DNA of 64,000 nt from Paenibacillus radicis (ex Xue et al. 2023) (GTDB lineage: Bacteria; Bacillota; Bacilli; Paenibacillales; NBRC-103111), in assembly GCF_024722015.1 (NCBI RefSeq), contig NZ_JANQBD010000009.1, forward strand, positions 124,001-188,000. The letters are read 5' to 3'. Below, piece after piece: positions 32,084 through 42,020 of the stretch (position 1 is the first letter of the stretch; each line of letters starts with the position of its first letter). Made by a program: the position numbers and the translations under genes. The notes beneath the pieces are model-generated. The model made no database searches, was not told the DNA's origin, and saw nothing but the letters and a program-made list of their open reading frames with translations.

Positions 32084-33667
32084 ATGCGTTCGACATTCAG
32101 TGGCATAGAAATATCGAAGCGTGCCTTATTTACACAACAGGAGGCACTGGCTACAACTGGTCATAACGTGGCTAATGCCAACACTCGCGGCTATTCCAGA
32201 CAGGTAGTGAATATGGTTGCAGCGAAGCCGACAGAAGCTCTAGGACTACAGAGAAGCACGGTTCCAGGTCAGATGGGACAGAGCGTTGAGTTCACTTCGA
32301 TCACGAGGGTTCGTGAGAGCTTCTTGGACTCACAGTTCTATAATGAGAATAAAGCCTCAGGTGAATGGAATATACGTCAGGATACGCTTGATAAGCTTCA
32401 GGCTATCATTAATGAGCCGTCCGACACAGGTGTAAGACAAGTCGTTCAGAATTTCTGGAATGCGTGGCAAGAGCTTAGTAAAGCTCCGGACAATCTTACG
32501 GCACGCGCAGTTGTCAAAGAAAGTGCACTTGCTATGGCTGATGCATTTAATCACACGTCCAAACAATTAAGCGATCTTACCAGTGACTTAACAGACAATA
32601 TCAATGTAAAAACCACTTATATCAATTCTACTACACAACAGATTGCGGCTTTAAACAACGAAATTTATCGGGTTGAAGGCTTTGGGAATAACGCTAATGA
32701 TCTTCGCGATCAACGGAATGTTCTTTTGGACGATCTATCGAAAACCATTAATGTTACAGTTCAAGAAGATGCTAATGGATATAGAGTTTCAATGGGAGGC
32801 CAAGTACTAGTAGATGGCTTTAATGTTGCGTCGACAGTAACCCCTGAATCGCTTGAGGGCAGCTTTGGTGGAGATCTCGCTAGCGGAGAAATTTACGGCA
32901 TGATCTACTCCCGTGATAAATTGGTTGCGTCTTACCGCAATGAGATTGATACCATGGTTAAAACGATGGTTGAGGGCGATATTAAGATTACACTGCCTGT
33001 AGGCTCGGTTTTGCCAGAAGGAACTGTTGTTGGAAACAAAACCTTCACAGGATCAGTGGCGAATAGAACCTTGCAAGATACCGATACCAAAGAAATTACG
33101 GTTAAAGGCTTTAATGGACTGCATAAGTTGGGCTATGTTCTTAACAATGATCAATTTGCATTAGGCACTGACTTCTTTGTAAGCGATGGAGCCACTCTTT
33201 CTGCCGCAACACTTAAGGTGAATCCAACCATTCAGAACGATGTTTCCAAAATTGCAGCTTCTCTTAGAACCTATGTGGACCCTGTTGATAACGTGGAGAA
33301 GGTTGTTCGCGGTAACAATGATATGTCATTGCTCATCGCTGGATTGAGAGATAAGCCTTTTAACTTTGACCCAACTGGTTCAGGCGCTGTGGTGTTGAAA
33401 GATGGAACGATTGATGAGTTCTTCCGTGCTGTAGTTGGACAGTTAGGTGTTCAAAGTCAAGAAGCGCAGAGACAGGCTACGAACCAGCAGGTGTTGGTTG
33501 AACAGGTGGAAGCCAGAAGGCAGTCGGTTAGCGGTGTTTCGATGGATGAAGAAATGGCGAATATGATCAAGTTCCAGCATGCATACAATGCAGCGGCAAG
33601 AGCAATGACCTCATATGATGAGATATTGGATAAAGTCATTAATAGCATGGGCATAGTTGGAAGATAG
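32084..33667 (+). CDS. flgK: Flagellar hook-associated protein 1 FlgK
   Basis: FlgK is the first hook-filament junction protein. The 527-aa product has the N-terminal D0 motif STFSGIEISKRALFTQQEALATTGHNVANANTRGYSRQ, a variable middle domain, and the C-terminal D0 helix SGVSMDEEMANMIKFQHAYNAAARAMTSYDEILDKVINSMG. It lacks a signal peptide because it is a type III substrate. GGGGAGGAGA serves as ribosome binding site. The length and termini are normal. Confidence 0.95.
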   Translation: MRSTFSGIEISKRALFTQQEALATTGHNVANANTRGYSRQVVNMVAAKPTEALGLQRSTVPGQMGQSVEFTSITRVRESFLDSQFYNENKASGEWNIRQDTLDKLQAIINEPSDTGVRQVVQNFWNAWQELSKAPDNLTARAVVKESALAMADAFNHTSKQLSDLTSDLTDNINVKTTYINSTTQQIAALNNEIYRVEGFGNNANDLRDQRNVLLDDLSKTINVTVQEDANGYRVSMGGQVLVDGFNVASTVTPESLEGSFGGDLASGEIYGMIYSRDKLVASYRNEIDTMVKTMVEGDIKITLPVGSVLPEGTVVGNKTFTGSVANRTLQDTDTKEITVKGFNGLHKLGYVLNNDQFALGTDFFVSDGATLSAATLKVNPTIQNDVSKIAASLRTYVDPVDNVEKVVRGNNDMSLLIAGLRDKPFNFDPTGSGAVVLKDGTIDEFFRAVVGQLGVQSQEAQRQATNQQVLVEQVEARRQSVSGVSMDEEMANMIKFQHAYNAAARAMTSYDEILDKVINSMGIVGR

Positions 33668-33703
33668 TAGGCACATAATTCCTTGAAGATATGAGGTGTA
33701 CAC

Positions 33704-34597
33704 ATGCAAAGAATTACTCAAGGGATGCTCGGTACCCAATTCTTGCGCAATTTGAATAATAACTTGAAGGGCATGGACAATCTGCAGAACCAGATGTCAA
33801 CCGGTCGTAGATTGAACAAGCCATCGGATGATCCGGTCGGCATCAGCTTTTCAATGCGTTACCGAAGTGAGATCTCCGCTAATGAGCAGTACCAAACCAA
33901 CACGAACTCTGCTACTTCCTGGATGTCTTTTACAGATACGGTAATGGGTCAGGCAGGGGACGTTATTCAGAAGCTTCGCGAGATGGCAGTTAAAGCTTCC
34001 AATGGTACGAATCCTCAGGCTGCGTTAGATACAATGAAAGCAGAAGCTGCCCAATTGTACGAGCAAATGGTCGATATTGGCAACAGTCAATTCAATGGCA
34101 AATATGTTTTTAATGGTGAACAAACCAATATTAGGCCTTACACATTGGAGAATGCAGTAACAGAAGAAGCTGATACAGGACTCATTGATTTTGAGATTGG
34201 TGTTGGTGTTAAAATGTCAGTTAATGTACCTGGAAATCGGGTGTTTGGTGAGCAGACGGATACTGATAACATCTTTAAAATCACTCAAGATTTTATTAAG
34301 GCTCTAGGCGATGGCGATTTCCAAGCAATTAATAAGGGAATTGGAGATTTTGATTCACGGATGAACAAGTTTTTGGATGTACGTGCGGATATCGGAGCTA
34401 AAATGAATCGTATCGAGCTTATGGACGAGAGGCTGAAAGACATCAATGTGAATGTGACGAGTCTACAGTCCAAGACGGAAGATGCGGATATGGCCGCTGT
34501 TATTACGAATTTGAAGGTTGCGGAGAATGTTTATCAAGCTTCGCTGTCAACTGGGGCCAAAATCATACAGCCTACTTTGGTTGATTTCTTGAGATAA
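33704..34597 (+). CDS. flgL: Flagellar hook-associated protein 3 FlgL
   Basis: FlgL connects FlgK to the flagellin filament. The 297-aa flagellin-like protein begins MQRITQGMLGTQFLRNLNNN and contains MSTGRRLNKPSDDPVGISFSMRYRSEI, and its C-terminus ends NVYQASLSTGAKIIQPTLVDFL. It follows flgK by 36 bases with a GAGGTG ribosome binding site. No oddities. Confidence 0.95.
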   Translation: MQRITQGMLGTQFLRNLNNNLKGMDNLQNQMSTGRRLNKPSDDPVGISFSMRYRSEISANEQYQTNTNSATSWMSFTDTVMGQAGDVIQKLREMAVKASNGTNPQAALDTMKAEAAQLYEQMVDIGNSQFNGKYVFNGEQTNIRPYTLENAVTEEADTGLIDFEIGVGVKMSVNVPGNRVFGEQTDTDNIFKITQDFIKALGDGDFQAINKGIGDFDSRMNKFLDVRADIGAKMNRIELMDERLKDINVNVTSLQSKTEDADMAAVITNLKVAENVYQASLSTGAKIIQPTLVDFLR

Positions 34598-34618
34598 TGA
34601 TGACAAAGGAGGCCTGAC

Positions 34619-35188
34619 ATGTCACCTGTTCCTCAAATTCAATATCGACAAGAGCATGCAAGCTTCCGCATAGACGCTGATTTAGGGCAATACCAGATCA
34701 AGCAGCCTCGTCCGACACAGGAAATTAGGCAAGTAGCTGCTCAAATGGATATTAAGCAGCCCAAGGGAGATCTGGATATAGATCAGAGTAAAGCATGGGA
34801 TGCCCTAGGTAAGGCTAATAATCTGGAAGTAATGCAGCGGATTTATTCTCAAGCCAAAGATATCGCATTGCAAGGCATTGGCCGAAGAGTGGAAGAAGGT
34901 AACCGGATGGCGCAGATCAAGAATCCGGGGAATGCTTTTGCTGAAATTGCGCAAAATATACGAGTTAGCTTTCCTGAGATGAAATTTGAGGGAGAAGCCT
35001 CTTATGATAATGTGGATATCCACTACACCGCGGGGAAACCGGATATTCAGGTTCAAGAAGGCGGAGCTGAGATTACGGCACAAGTAAATCCACCGGAGAT
35101 AAACTACGAACGGGGTAAATTTGACTTCCAAATGTTAAGTTACGCCAAGATAGAGTTTACTCCGCCGCAACTTGATACTAGACTATAG
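34619..35188 (+). CDS. yviE: DUF6470 family protein (YviE-like)
   Basis: 189 aa, soluble. It carries the family pattern PQIQYRQEHASFRIDADLGQYQIKQPRPT at the start, a central helix with QRIYSQAKDIALQGIGRRVEEGNRMAQIKNPGNA, and a beta-rich end with INYERGKFDFQMLSYAKIEFTPPQLDTRL. The family is confined to the flagellar region of Bacillota between flgL and fliW; function unknown. AAAGGAGG precedes the ATG. Its stop codon lies in the left arm of the following terminator hairpin. Confidence 0.85.
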   Translation: MSPVPQIQYRQEHASFRIDADLGQYQIKQPRPTQEIRQVAAQMDIKQPKGDLDIDQSKAWDALGKANNLEVMQRIYSQAKDIALQGIGRRVEEGNRMAQIKNPGNAFAEIAQNIRVSFPEMKFEGEASYDNVDIHYTAGKPDIQVQEGGAEITAQVNPPEINYERGKFDFQMLSYAKIEFTPPQLDTRL

Positions 35189-35210
35189 ATCAGAGGATCT
35201 ATAGTTTTTT
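35182..35210 (+). terminator. Terminator between the DUF6470 gene and fliW
   Basis: ACTATAGATC (35182-35191) pairs perfectly with GATCTATAGT (35196-35205) around AGAG, followed by six T. It partly separates fliW-csrA from the upstream operon. Confidence 0.75.
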
Positions 35211-35234
35211 AATTTTTAGGAGGGATCATTGAAG

Positions 35235-35690
35235 ATGTTAATAAGTACTGTTCGTTTTGGGGAGATTGAGATTCAGGAGTCGGAAATTATCGCATTTCCT
35301 GATGGGATTCCAGGTTTTGAACAACTCAATCAATTTATCATTATAAAGCCTAACCAGGAGCTGCCCTTTTCATTTCTACAATCGGTGGAAGAGGGGGCAG
35401 TAGCTTTTATCATCTCAAATCCCTTCGTATTCTATCCGGAGTATGAGTTTGAGATTTCTGAGGAAACGAAGCATGAGCTGTCTATCGAGGCCGAGCAAGA
35501 TGTGCTTGTGTGGAACATTATATCCATACGAGATGATTTGGAGAATGCCACCATTAATCTGCTTGCACCTGTAATAGTTAATATTAAGGAACAGGTAGGC
35601 AAACAAATTGTACTTCAGGGGACTGATTATACAGTTAAGCATAAGCTAATCCTAACTCAACAGGTTGCCGCGGAAGGGGGAGATATGTAA
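35235..35690 (+). CDS. fliW: Flagellar assembly factor FliW
   Basis: FliW binds flagellin and, when flagellin is exported, is released to antagonise CsrA. The 151-aa product has the conserved [27 protein letters not shown] and the acidic C-terminal half. The ATG at 35235 lies 11 bases after AGGAGGG; a TTG at 35229 lies 5 bases after it and may be used instead. Its TAA overlaps the csrA ATG by one base, so the two partners are translationally coupled. Confidence 0.93.
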   Translation: MLISTVRFGEIEIQESEIIAFPDGIPGFEQLNQFIIIKPNQELPFSFLQSVEEGAVAFIISNPFVFYPEYEFEISEETKHELSIEAEQDVLVWNIISIRDDLENATINLLAPVIVNIKEQVGKQIVLQGTDYTVKHKLILTQQVAAEGGDM

Positions 35691-35917
35691 TGCTCGTTCT
35701 TGCTAGAAAAAAAGGTGAATCTATCATCATTGGAGATCAGATCGAATTAGTTGTGCTGGGTGTAGAGGGCGACGTTGTTAAGCTTGGTATTCAGGCGCCT
35801 AAGAAGGTGCAGGTTTATCGTAAAGAAATATATGATGCGATCAAGGAGAATAACAGGGAGGCGTCTTCGCAGTCGCTGGATATGGAGAGTTTGAATAAGC
35901 TGTATAAGAAGGAATGA
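35690..35917 (+). CDS. csrA: Carbon storage regulator CsrA
   Basis: CsrA is a dimeric RNA-binding protein that blocks ribosome access to GGA-bearing leaders; in Bacillus its main target is hag mRNA. The 75-aa product has the whole core [44 protein letters not shown], including R6 in LARKKGE and the VYRKEI strand that contact RNA, plus a C-terminal extension. It is coupled to fliW by overlap. Its likely target sites lie 230-260 bases downstream in the flagellin leader. Confidence 0.95.
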   Translation: MLVLARKKGESIIIGDQIELVVLGVEGDVVKLGIQAPKKVQVYRKEIYDAIKENNREASSQSLDMESLNKLYKKE

Positions 35918-35989
35918 GATAATTGGGGGGGGATTTTTAGTCGAATTTTGCGGACGGAAAGAAACAAAAAACTATTTAATACTCAACGG

Positions 35990-36012
35990 AGCCGCGGAAA
36001 TGTGGCTTTTTT
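35990..36012 (+). terminator. Terminator after csrA
   Basis: AGCCGC (35990-35995) pairs with GTGGCT (36002-36007, one G-T wobble), loop GGAAAT, followed by six T. Confidence 0.8.
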
Positions 36013-36054
36013 GTCTTTTCTAATAAAATTAGATAAAAATTTGAAAAATGCTAT

Positions 36055-36081
36055 TAATTTTTATTGTCGAATATTCGATAT
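36055..36081 (+). promoter_or_regulatory. SigD-type promoter of flagellin gene 1
   Basis: TAAT (36055-36058), a 15-base spacer and TTCGATAT (36074-36081) compare with TAAA-N15-GCCGATAT, 6 of 8 at the -10. It would start an mRNA with a leader of about 100 bases. Confidence 0.6.
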
Positions 36082-36143
36082 AGTCTATAGGCACTATTTC
36101 TGCTCAGGAACGGCCGACCTGATCGGATAGTATGTCAGACAAC

Positions 36144-36177
36144 CCCACATGGATGTGGGTAAACCTTTCAAGGAGTG
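36144..36177 (+). promoter_or_regulatory. Two CsrA-binding sites in the flagellin 1 leader
   Basis: Site 1 is a hairpin, CCCACA (36144-36149), loop TGGA, TGTGGG (36154-36159), presenting GGA in the loop. Site 2 is CAAGGAGTG, overlapping the Shine-Dalgarno AGGAG (36171-36175) 10 bases before the ATG. The same pair of sites, one upstream and one on the ribosome binding site, controls hag in Bacillus subtilis. A short CCTT/AAGG stem also covers site 2. Confidence 0.8.
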
Positions 36178-36185
36178 AAAAAACA

Positions 36186-38969
36186 ATGAGAATTAATCAC
36201 AACTTAGCAGCAATGAACACTCACCGTCAGTTGACTAACAACACTGCAGGTACTAACAAATCCTTAGAGAAATTATCCTCCGGTTACCGTATTAACCGTG
36301 CAGGCGATGACGCTGCCGGCTTGGCAATTTCCGAAAAAATGCGCGGCCAAATCCGTGGTTTGGATCAAGCATCCCGTAATGCTCAAGATGCTATCTCCCT
36401 AGTTCAAACAGCTGAGGGTGCAATGAGCACTACTCATAACATTTTGCAACGTATGCGTGAACTTTCCGTACAATCTGCGAATGATACTTCCACTGACTCC
36501 GATCGTGCTCAACTTCAAAAAGAAGTTGAACAGTTGAAATCCGAAGTAGACCGTATTGCTTACACTACTGAGTTCAATACTAAGAAATTGTTGAACGGCA
36601 GCTTAACAGCGACTAAAGCATTGCAAGGAACGGTTGCTAATTCAGCTAAAGTTGATGTCCAGGATCTTGCTGCAAGCGCAGGAACGGCAGTTGGCGGTGC
36701 TTCCATTACTGAGCGCGGTGCAGTTCAAACCGTTACAGGTAAAGGATACTCCGAAACAGCGTTTAACGAGTTGAGTGAGACAACTGTTATTAAAGCAGGT
36801 ATCAATGATAGGTTCACATTCTCGGTTAATGGTGTTACCCACTCTTCAGGTACAATTGCAGCAGGCAGCTATAGTCAGGATCAATTTGCAAAGGCTGTGG
36901 AAGCTGCAGCGAACGCTGTTCTTACAGCTTCGGGGGTTGCCACCGAAAGACATAGTCTGAAAGTAGACGTGGTTGATAACAAATTGAGATTTTCAACTTC
37001 AGAAGCAGGTAGAGACACAACACTAGCAATTACTGTGGCTTCAGGTGCTGGTAGTGCATTAGCTACTTTTGGTACCGCAGGAAATCAAGATTCTATAAAG
37101 AGTTCTGCAGCTGTAGGGAATGTTACCTTTGCTAGCGCGGCTTCAGGTGCGTTTGATGTGGTACTAGGAAATGTAACCCAAACGATTCAACTCACTACTG
37201 GTAAAGCTTATAATGCTGATACACTTGTTACAGATATTCAAGCACAATTGGATGCGAAATTTGGCACGGGAGTAGCATCTGTTACTAACAATGGTGGCAA
37301 GATAGAGCTTAAGAGTAATTTGCGTGTTGACACTTTCTTAGTATCCGGTCTAGCATCAAGTCAAGCAATGAATATAGCAAATGGATCCACGGGGGGAATT
37401 ATTAATCCGGGTTCAACAGTTAAAACTGCTGGAACCAATACAGTTCTAGGATATAGCAATGGCATCAACATAGCTAAAGGTGTTAATGACCAATTGAGTC
37501 TTACAGTTGACGGCGCCAATACTGACACGTTAACACTTTCCGCAAAGCTTTATGCAACTAAAGAAGATTTGGTGAATGAACTTAACAACCAAATCGGCAG
37601 TTCATCAGCTCTTACTGGTAAAGTTCAAGCAAAACTGGACGATAGTGGGAAAGTTGTATTTACTTCTGTTGCAACAGGTTCCAGTTCATCGGTAACTGTA
37701 GGCAATCCGGGGACACTAGCTCAATCAGCTCTAGGAGCTATTGGTTATGGAGCGACTGCTGGAAATATCAGTGGTGTTAACATTTCTGCAGGTGTAAGCA
37801 TTGATAATACTAATCTCGCTAACTTTAAGTTGAATGTTACATTAGGCGCCAAAACAGCTACACTTAACCTTTTGGATCAACCAAATATTAATAATGTTGG
37901 CACTTTTGCGAACAATCCAAGCACAAAAGATGCCGTAGTTAAAGCGTTACAAGCCGAACTGGATAAAGCATTTGGCAAAGATGCTGTAAACGTAAGTACA
38001 ATTGCCAATGCAGCAGGTAATGATACAATAAGGTTCACGACCAAGTCTGCGACAGATGTTTTTGCAATTTCCGGGGCAACTGGTGCTACTGTTAATCTAG
38101 CAAACACATTGTTAGGAGCAACGTCAGTAGTCGCAACTCCTGGTACAAACCCAACGAATGTAACAACAACAGGTAAGGATGCAGTGGATAATAAACTTGC
38201 TACTAATTCATTGTTGAAAGATATCACCGATTCCGATAATAGAAACCTTGGGTTAAGTAAAGGGAATGTTATCTCAATTTCAACAACTCAAGACGGCAAA
38301 GAGTATAAGGCAAGTCTTACAGTAACCGAGAATTCGACTATTGGTGACTTGCTTGGAGCGGTTCGCTCTATCGATGCATTTGCCGGTGCATCTGTTGCTC
38401 TTGATATTGAAAAAGGCCAAATCAATGTCGTTGGTAAAAACGGAGAGAAGTACGATATCAGCAACATGAAATTCTCCGCTCAAAAATCCGCTACTGATAC
38501 AACGGCTATTGGTGATTTCAACAGAACATTCGGAGACTTCAAGGTAACGCAAAAAGCACAAGATGCTGCAAGTGATGCTTCCTTGTCGATGCAAATCGGT
38601 GCAAATCAAGGTCAAACTGTAGCTGTTGACATCAACAACGTCAGCGCCTCTTCCTTGAAAATTTCCAACATTGATGTAAGCACAAAAGACGGTGCACAGT
38701 CCGCTATCAGCGTAGTGAACAATGCACTTGAAGTTGTTTCTCAAGAGCGCTCTAAGCTTGGTGCTATCCAAAACCGTTTGGAATACACAATCAACAACTT
38801 GGGAACATCTTCGGAAAACTTGACTGCTTCCGAATCCCGTATCCGCGATGTAGACATGGCGAAAGAAATGATGGACTTCACGAAGAACAATATTCTTTCC
38901 CAAGCAGCCCAAGCGATGTTGGCGCAAGCGAACCAACAGCCACAAGGCGTACTGCAATTGCTCAGATAA
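36186..38969 (+). CDS. hag: Flagellin 1, giant form (927 aa)
   Basis: Filament protein of the flagellum, exported by the flagellar type III system. The D0/D1 N-terminus ([16 protein letters not shown] to [13 protein letters not shown], residues 1-140) and C-terminus ([15 protein letters not shown] to [11 protein letters not shown]) are canonical. Between them lie about 680 residues of Thr/Ser/Asn/Ala-rich, beta-type sequence with about five units resembling flagellin-IN modules (for example [18 protein letters not shown]). Typical Bacillus flagellins have 270-500 aa. I took the ATG at 36186, directly after the AAGGAGTG ribosome binding site. The ATG at 36132 in frame has none and lies before the CsrA sites. 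It is probably glycosylated by the island that follows. Confidence 0.93.
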   Translation: MRINHNLAAMNTHRQLTNNTAGTNKSLEKLSSGYRINRAGDDAAGLAISEKMRGQIRGLDQASRNAQDAISLVQTAEGAMSTTHNILQRMRELSVQSANDTSTDSDRAQLQKEVEQLKSEVDRIAYTTEFNTKKLLNGSLTATKALQGTVANSAKVDVQDLAASAGTAVGGASITERGAVQTVTGKGYSETAFNELSETTVIKAGINDRFTFSVNGVTHSSGTIAAGSYSQDQFAKAVEAAANAVLTASGVATERHSLKVDVVDNKLRFSTSEAGRDTTLAITVASGAGSALATFGTAGNQDSIKSSAAVGNVTFASAASGAFDVVLGNVTQTIQLTTGKAYNADTLVTDIQAQLDAKFGTGVASVTNNGGKIELKSNLRVDTFLVSGLASSQAMNIANGSTGGIINPGSTVKTAGTNTVLGYSNGINIAKGVNDQLSLTVDGANTDTLTLSAKLYATKEDLVNELNNQIGSSSALTGKVQAKLDDSGKVVFTSVATGSSSSVTVGNPGTLAQSALGAIGYGATAGNISGVNISAGVSIDNTNLANFKLNVTLGAKTATLNLLDQPNINNVGTFANNPSTKDAVVKALQAELDKAFGKDAVNVSTIANAAGNDTIRFTTKSATDVFAISGATGATVNLANTLLGATSVVATPGTNPTNVTTTGKDAVDNKLATNSLLKDITDSDNRNLGLSKGNVISISTTQDGKEYKASLTVTENSTIGDLLGAVRSIDAFAGASVALDIEKGQINVVGKNGEKYDISNMKFSAQKSATDTTAIGDFNRTFGDFKVTQKAQDAASDASLSMQIGANQGQTVAVDINNVSASSLKISNIDVSTKDGAQSAISVVNNALEVVSQERSKLGAIQNRLEYTINNLGTSSENLTASESRIRDVDMAKEMMDFTKNNILSQAAQAMLAQANQQPQGVLQLLR

Positions 38970-38987
38970 TCATCCTTTTCATCATGG

Positions 38988-39020
38988 AAAAGACTCTAGT
39001 AAATCTAGAGTCTTTTCTTT
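38988..39020 (+). terminator. Strong terminator between the flagellin genes
   Basis: AAAAGACTCTAG (38988-38999) pairs perfectly with CTAGAGTCTTTT (39005-39016) around TAAAT, followed by CTTTT. Confidence 0.9.
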
Positions 39021-39077
39021 TATGAGCCTAAGGGCAGTTTAAATTCCAAAGGGCTGATTGAATGAAGGGGGGATTAT

Positions 39078-41897
39078 GTGAGAATTAATCATAATATGTC
39101 GGCAATTAATACGCATCGACAGTTAACGGATAATAACACGACCATGTACAAGTCCGTTGAGAAGCTATCCTCCGGACTGCGTATTAACCGTGCTGGAGAT
39201 GATGCTGCAGGATTGGCAATTTCCGAGAAAATGCGAGGTCAAATTCGTGGCTTAGATCAAGCATCAAGAAATGCGCAGGATGGCATATCGCTTATTCAGA
39301 CTGCTGAGGCCGCTTTAAGTACAACCCATAATATTTTAGGACGAATGCGAGAGCTTGCGGTGCAGGCGTCTAATGACTCTTATACTGATTCCGATCGGCA
39401 GCAGTTGCAGAAGGAAGTGCAGCAGCTTAAAGCGGAAATTGACCGTGTCGCATATACGACCGAATACAATACTAAGAAACTATTAAACGGCAGTCTGACC
39501 GCGGCCAAAGAATTACAAGGAACCAAGGCTGTTTCCAATGTGGTTGCTGCAGCCGATCTTATGGGTTTGGCCGGTAAAGCGATAGGCGGCAGTGCAATTA
39601 CGGAAAGAGGCTCATTGCAGACGATTACCGGTTATGGATATTCGGAAACCGCGTTTAATGCTCTGGATGAGAAAATTGCCATTGTAGCCGGTGTGAATGA
39701 CAACTTTTCATTTAATATTAACGGTACAACAACTGTTTCAGGCGCGTTTCTTGCAGCCAGTACAGGAAGCGGATACACACAGGATCAATTTGCCAATGCT
39801 GTAGAAGAAGCGATTAATTCGTCTTTGAAAGCTTCCGGTTTTTTCGTTGAAAAGAATCAGGTACAAGTATCCGTAGAAGATGGTAAGCTTAAAGTTACAA
39901 CGAAGGAAGCAGGAGACCAAACTCAGTTTTCATTCGGATCCGGCGCGTACAACCGTTCTGCACTTTCTGCGATGGGATTCAGAGGATATCAGGATAAGAT
40001 TGCAGGGGCACTCGATATGAGTAACGGCATCAATATTACAAACGGTGCAGCTTCTGGGCAATTTGTTGTGAATCTGGGCAGTGGAAGCGCAACGGTCACT
40101 TTGAATAATAATACCAGCTATACATTAATCACACTGAAGAGTGAAATTCAGAATCAATTGGATAGCGCATTTGGAGGCGGTGTTGTAAAAGTAGATGATA
40201 GAGCAGGAAAGTTGGGGTTAACATCAACTGTTAAGACCAACTCGTTTAACGTGACTTTATCAGCTGGGTTAAGCAATTTATTCGGACTAGCCGCTAGTAC
40301 TTCCGGAGGGATCATTCATTCTGGTTCTACGATCACAGCTAATGGTGTTAATAGCATTATGGGATTTGCAAAGGGCATCAACATTGCTTATGGAGTTAAC
40401 GACCAATTTCGGCTGGCGGTAGATGGCGGTGAACAGAGAACAATAACACTATCATCTAAGCTCTATGCTACAAAAAGTGATCTTGTTAATGAGATTAATA
40501 ATCAAATTGGTAGTGATGCTGTTGTTACTGGAAAGGTTCAAGCTCGACTTACAGTCGATAACAAAATTGAATTTGAGTCTGTGACCACCGGATCGGCATC
40601 TTCTGTTGCTGTGCTAGCACCCGATGCTTCCGATCAAAGTGCTTTAGGGGTTTTAGGCTTCAGTGCTGTAGTAGGAGGTATCTTAGGTGCTAATGATATA
40701 GCTGCCGGAATAAATATAAGTGGTGTTGCGAATAACCCAGATCAATACAAGCTTACAGTTGTTCTGGGCAACAGATCGGCTATGATCAATTTATTGGACC
40801 AACCTAATATTGAAAGAGCTACTAATATAGGATCAGGACTAACTACACGTGATGCAGTCGTGAAAGGTTTACAGGCAGAACTGGATAAAGCGTTTGGTAT
40901 AGGCGCACTACAAGTGGTTTTACACGTCAGCGGAGCGATCGAGACTTTGCTATTGAATACTTTAACTGCGACATCGAAGTTTTCAATCAGTTCTATTACA
41001 GGTGCTTCAGGCGTCAGTACGATGTTCGATAGTTCAGTGGCCGCTGGTGGGACGCTTAAAGCTATTCTTGGAACAACACCGACAAATGTTCGAACGACAG
41101 GTATAGACGCACAGAATCGTTCTCTTGCCGGCAACACGTTGCTGTTAGACTTAACTGATCGCGATCACAACAATCTTGGATTGACCGTAGGTAACATCAT
41201 TGCCTTTAATGGTACTCAGGACGGAAAAGGCTTCAGCACTTCTGTGGAAGTGAAGCAAGATACGACAGTGGGGGATCTCATGGCCCTTATGCGATCAGTT
41301 GAAGCGTTTAATGGAGCTTCAGTTGGATTGGATCTGATGAAAGGAACTATCAGTATCGAAGGAAAAAAGGGTGCCCGGTACGATTTAAGCAACCTTTCTC
41401 TTTCCGCTCAGCAATCCTTTACAGATTCCACTCCTGTAGGTGGGTTCAATCGCCCGCTTGGGCAATTCCATATAGTACGACAGGCACAAGATTCTTCAAG
41501 AGACTCGTCCGTGCTTGTACAGGTTGGAGCGAACCAATGGATAACCGATTCTATCGATGTGAATAGTGCCGATACGGGCTCGTTACGGTTGACAAACATT
41601 GATATCAGCACATCCTCACAGGCTCGTTGGGCTACGTCAGTAATCGATAATGCTATGGATCGAATATCGGATGAACGTGCAAAGCTCGGAGCTATACAAA
41701 ACCGTTTGGAGAATACAATTTACGATCTAAGTATATTCTCTGAGAATTTGACTGCATCGGAATCACGAATTCGGGATGTTGATATAGCAAGAGAGACGAT
41801 GTCCTACGCCAAAAGCAGCATTCTTTCCAATGGTGCTGGTACTATACTGGCAAAGGCTAATCTACAATCTATGCAAGTTCTTCTCTTAATAAGGTAG
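39078..41897 (+). CDS. Flagellin 2, giant paralogue with divergent C-terminus (939 aa)
   Basis: A paralogue of flagellin 1 with a canonical N-terminal D0/D1 (MRINHNMSAINTHRQL to [13 protein letters not shown]) and the same chain of central modules (GINIAYGVNDQFRLAVDG). The extreme C-terminus has changed: LSNGAGTILAKANLQSMQVLLLIR against [24 protein letters not shown], losing the Gln-rich D0 helix. It starts at GTG 39078, four bases after AAGGGGGGA (an ATG at 39076 would read straight into TGA). It sits behind a strong terminator, with no SigD box and no CsrA hairpin found. It may be a minor, specialised or decaying flagellin. Confidence 0.9.
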   Translation: MRINHNMSAINTHRQLTDNNTTMYKSVEKLSSGLRINRAGDDAAGLAISEKMRGQIRGLDQASRNAQDGISLIQTAEAALSTTHNILGRMRELAVQASNDSYTDSDRQQLQKEVQQLKAEIDRVAYTTEYNTKKLLNGSLTAAKELQGTKAVSNVVAAADLMGLAGKAIGGSAITERGSLQTITGYGYSETAFNALDEKIAIVAGVNDNFSFNINGTTTVSGAFLAASTGSGYTQDQFANAVEEAINSSLKASGFFVEKNQVQVSVEDGKLKVTTKEAGDQTQFSFGSGAYNRSALSAMGFRGYQDKIAGALDMSNGINITNGAASGQFVVNLGSGSATVTLNNNTSYTLITLKSEIQNQLDSAFGGGVVKVDDRAGKLGLTSTVKTNSFNVTLSAGLSNLFGLAASTSGGIIHSGSTITANGVNSIMGFAKGINIAYGVNDQFRLAVDGGEQRTITLSSKLYATKSDLVNEINNQIGSDAVVTGKVQARLTVDNKIEFESVTTGSASSVAVLAPDASDQSALGVLGFSAVVGGILGANDIAAGINISGVANNPDQYKLTVVLGNRSAMINLLDQPNIERATNIGSGLTTRDAVVKGLQAELDKAFGIGALQVVLHVSGAIETLLLNTLTATSKFSISSITGASGVSTMFDSSVAAGGTLKAILGTTPTNVRTTGIDAQNRSLAGNTLLLDLTDRDHNNLGLTVGNIIAFNGTQDGKGFSTSVEVKQDTTVGDLMALMRSVEAFNGASVGLDLMKGTISIEGKKGARYDLSNLSLSAQQSFTDSTPVGGFNRPLGQFHIVRQAQDSSRDSSVLVQVGANQWITDSIDVNSADTGSLRLTNIDISTSSQARWATSVIDNAMDRISDERAKLGAIQNRLENTIYDLSIFSENLTASESRIRDVDIARETMSYAKSSILSNGAGTILAKANLQSMQVLLLIR

Positions 41898-41906
41898 TTT
41901 ATTTCG

Positions 41907-41948
41907 ATTAACAGACCCTGATCGAGAAATCAATCAGGGTCTGTTAAT
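41907..41948 (+). terminator. Terminator-like hairpin after flagellin 2
   Basis: A perfect 16-bp stem, 41907-41922 with 41933-41948, around a 10-base loop. The T run is weak (ATTCT), so it may also act as an mRNA 3' end stabiliser. Confidence 0.65.
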
Positions 41949-42020
41949 ATTCTCCCTACAAAAAGACAAAGACAAAGCCGATAATAAAGTAGAACAGTAT
42001 ACTTTGATGGGGGTTTGCGT

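Noticed and set aside
35948-36130. Open frame of 60 codons between csrA and flagellin 1
   Set aside because: It covers the csrA terminator and the SigD-type promoter and shows no protein-like conservation pattern.
38280-38957. Open frame of 225 codons on the minus strand inside flagellin 1
   Set aside because: It runs opposite a well-supported flagellin coding region and has no start signal or known motif.
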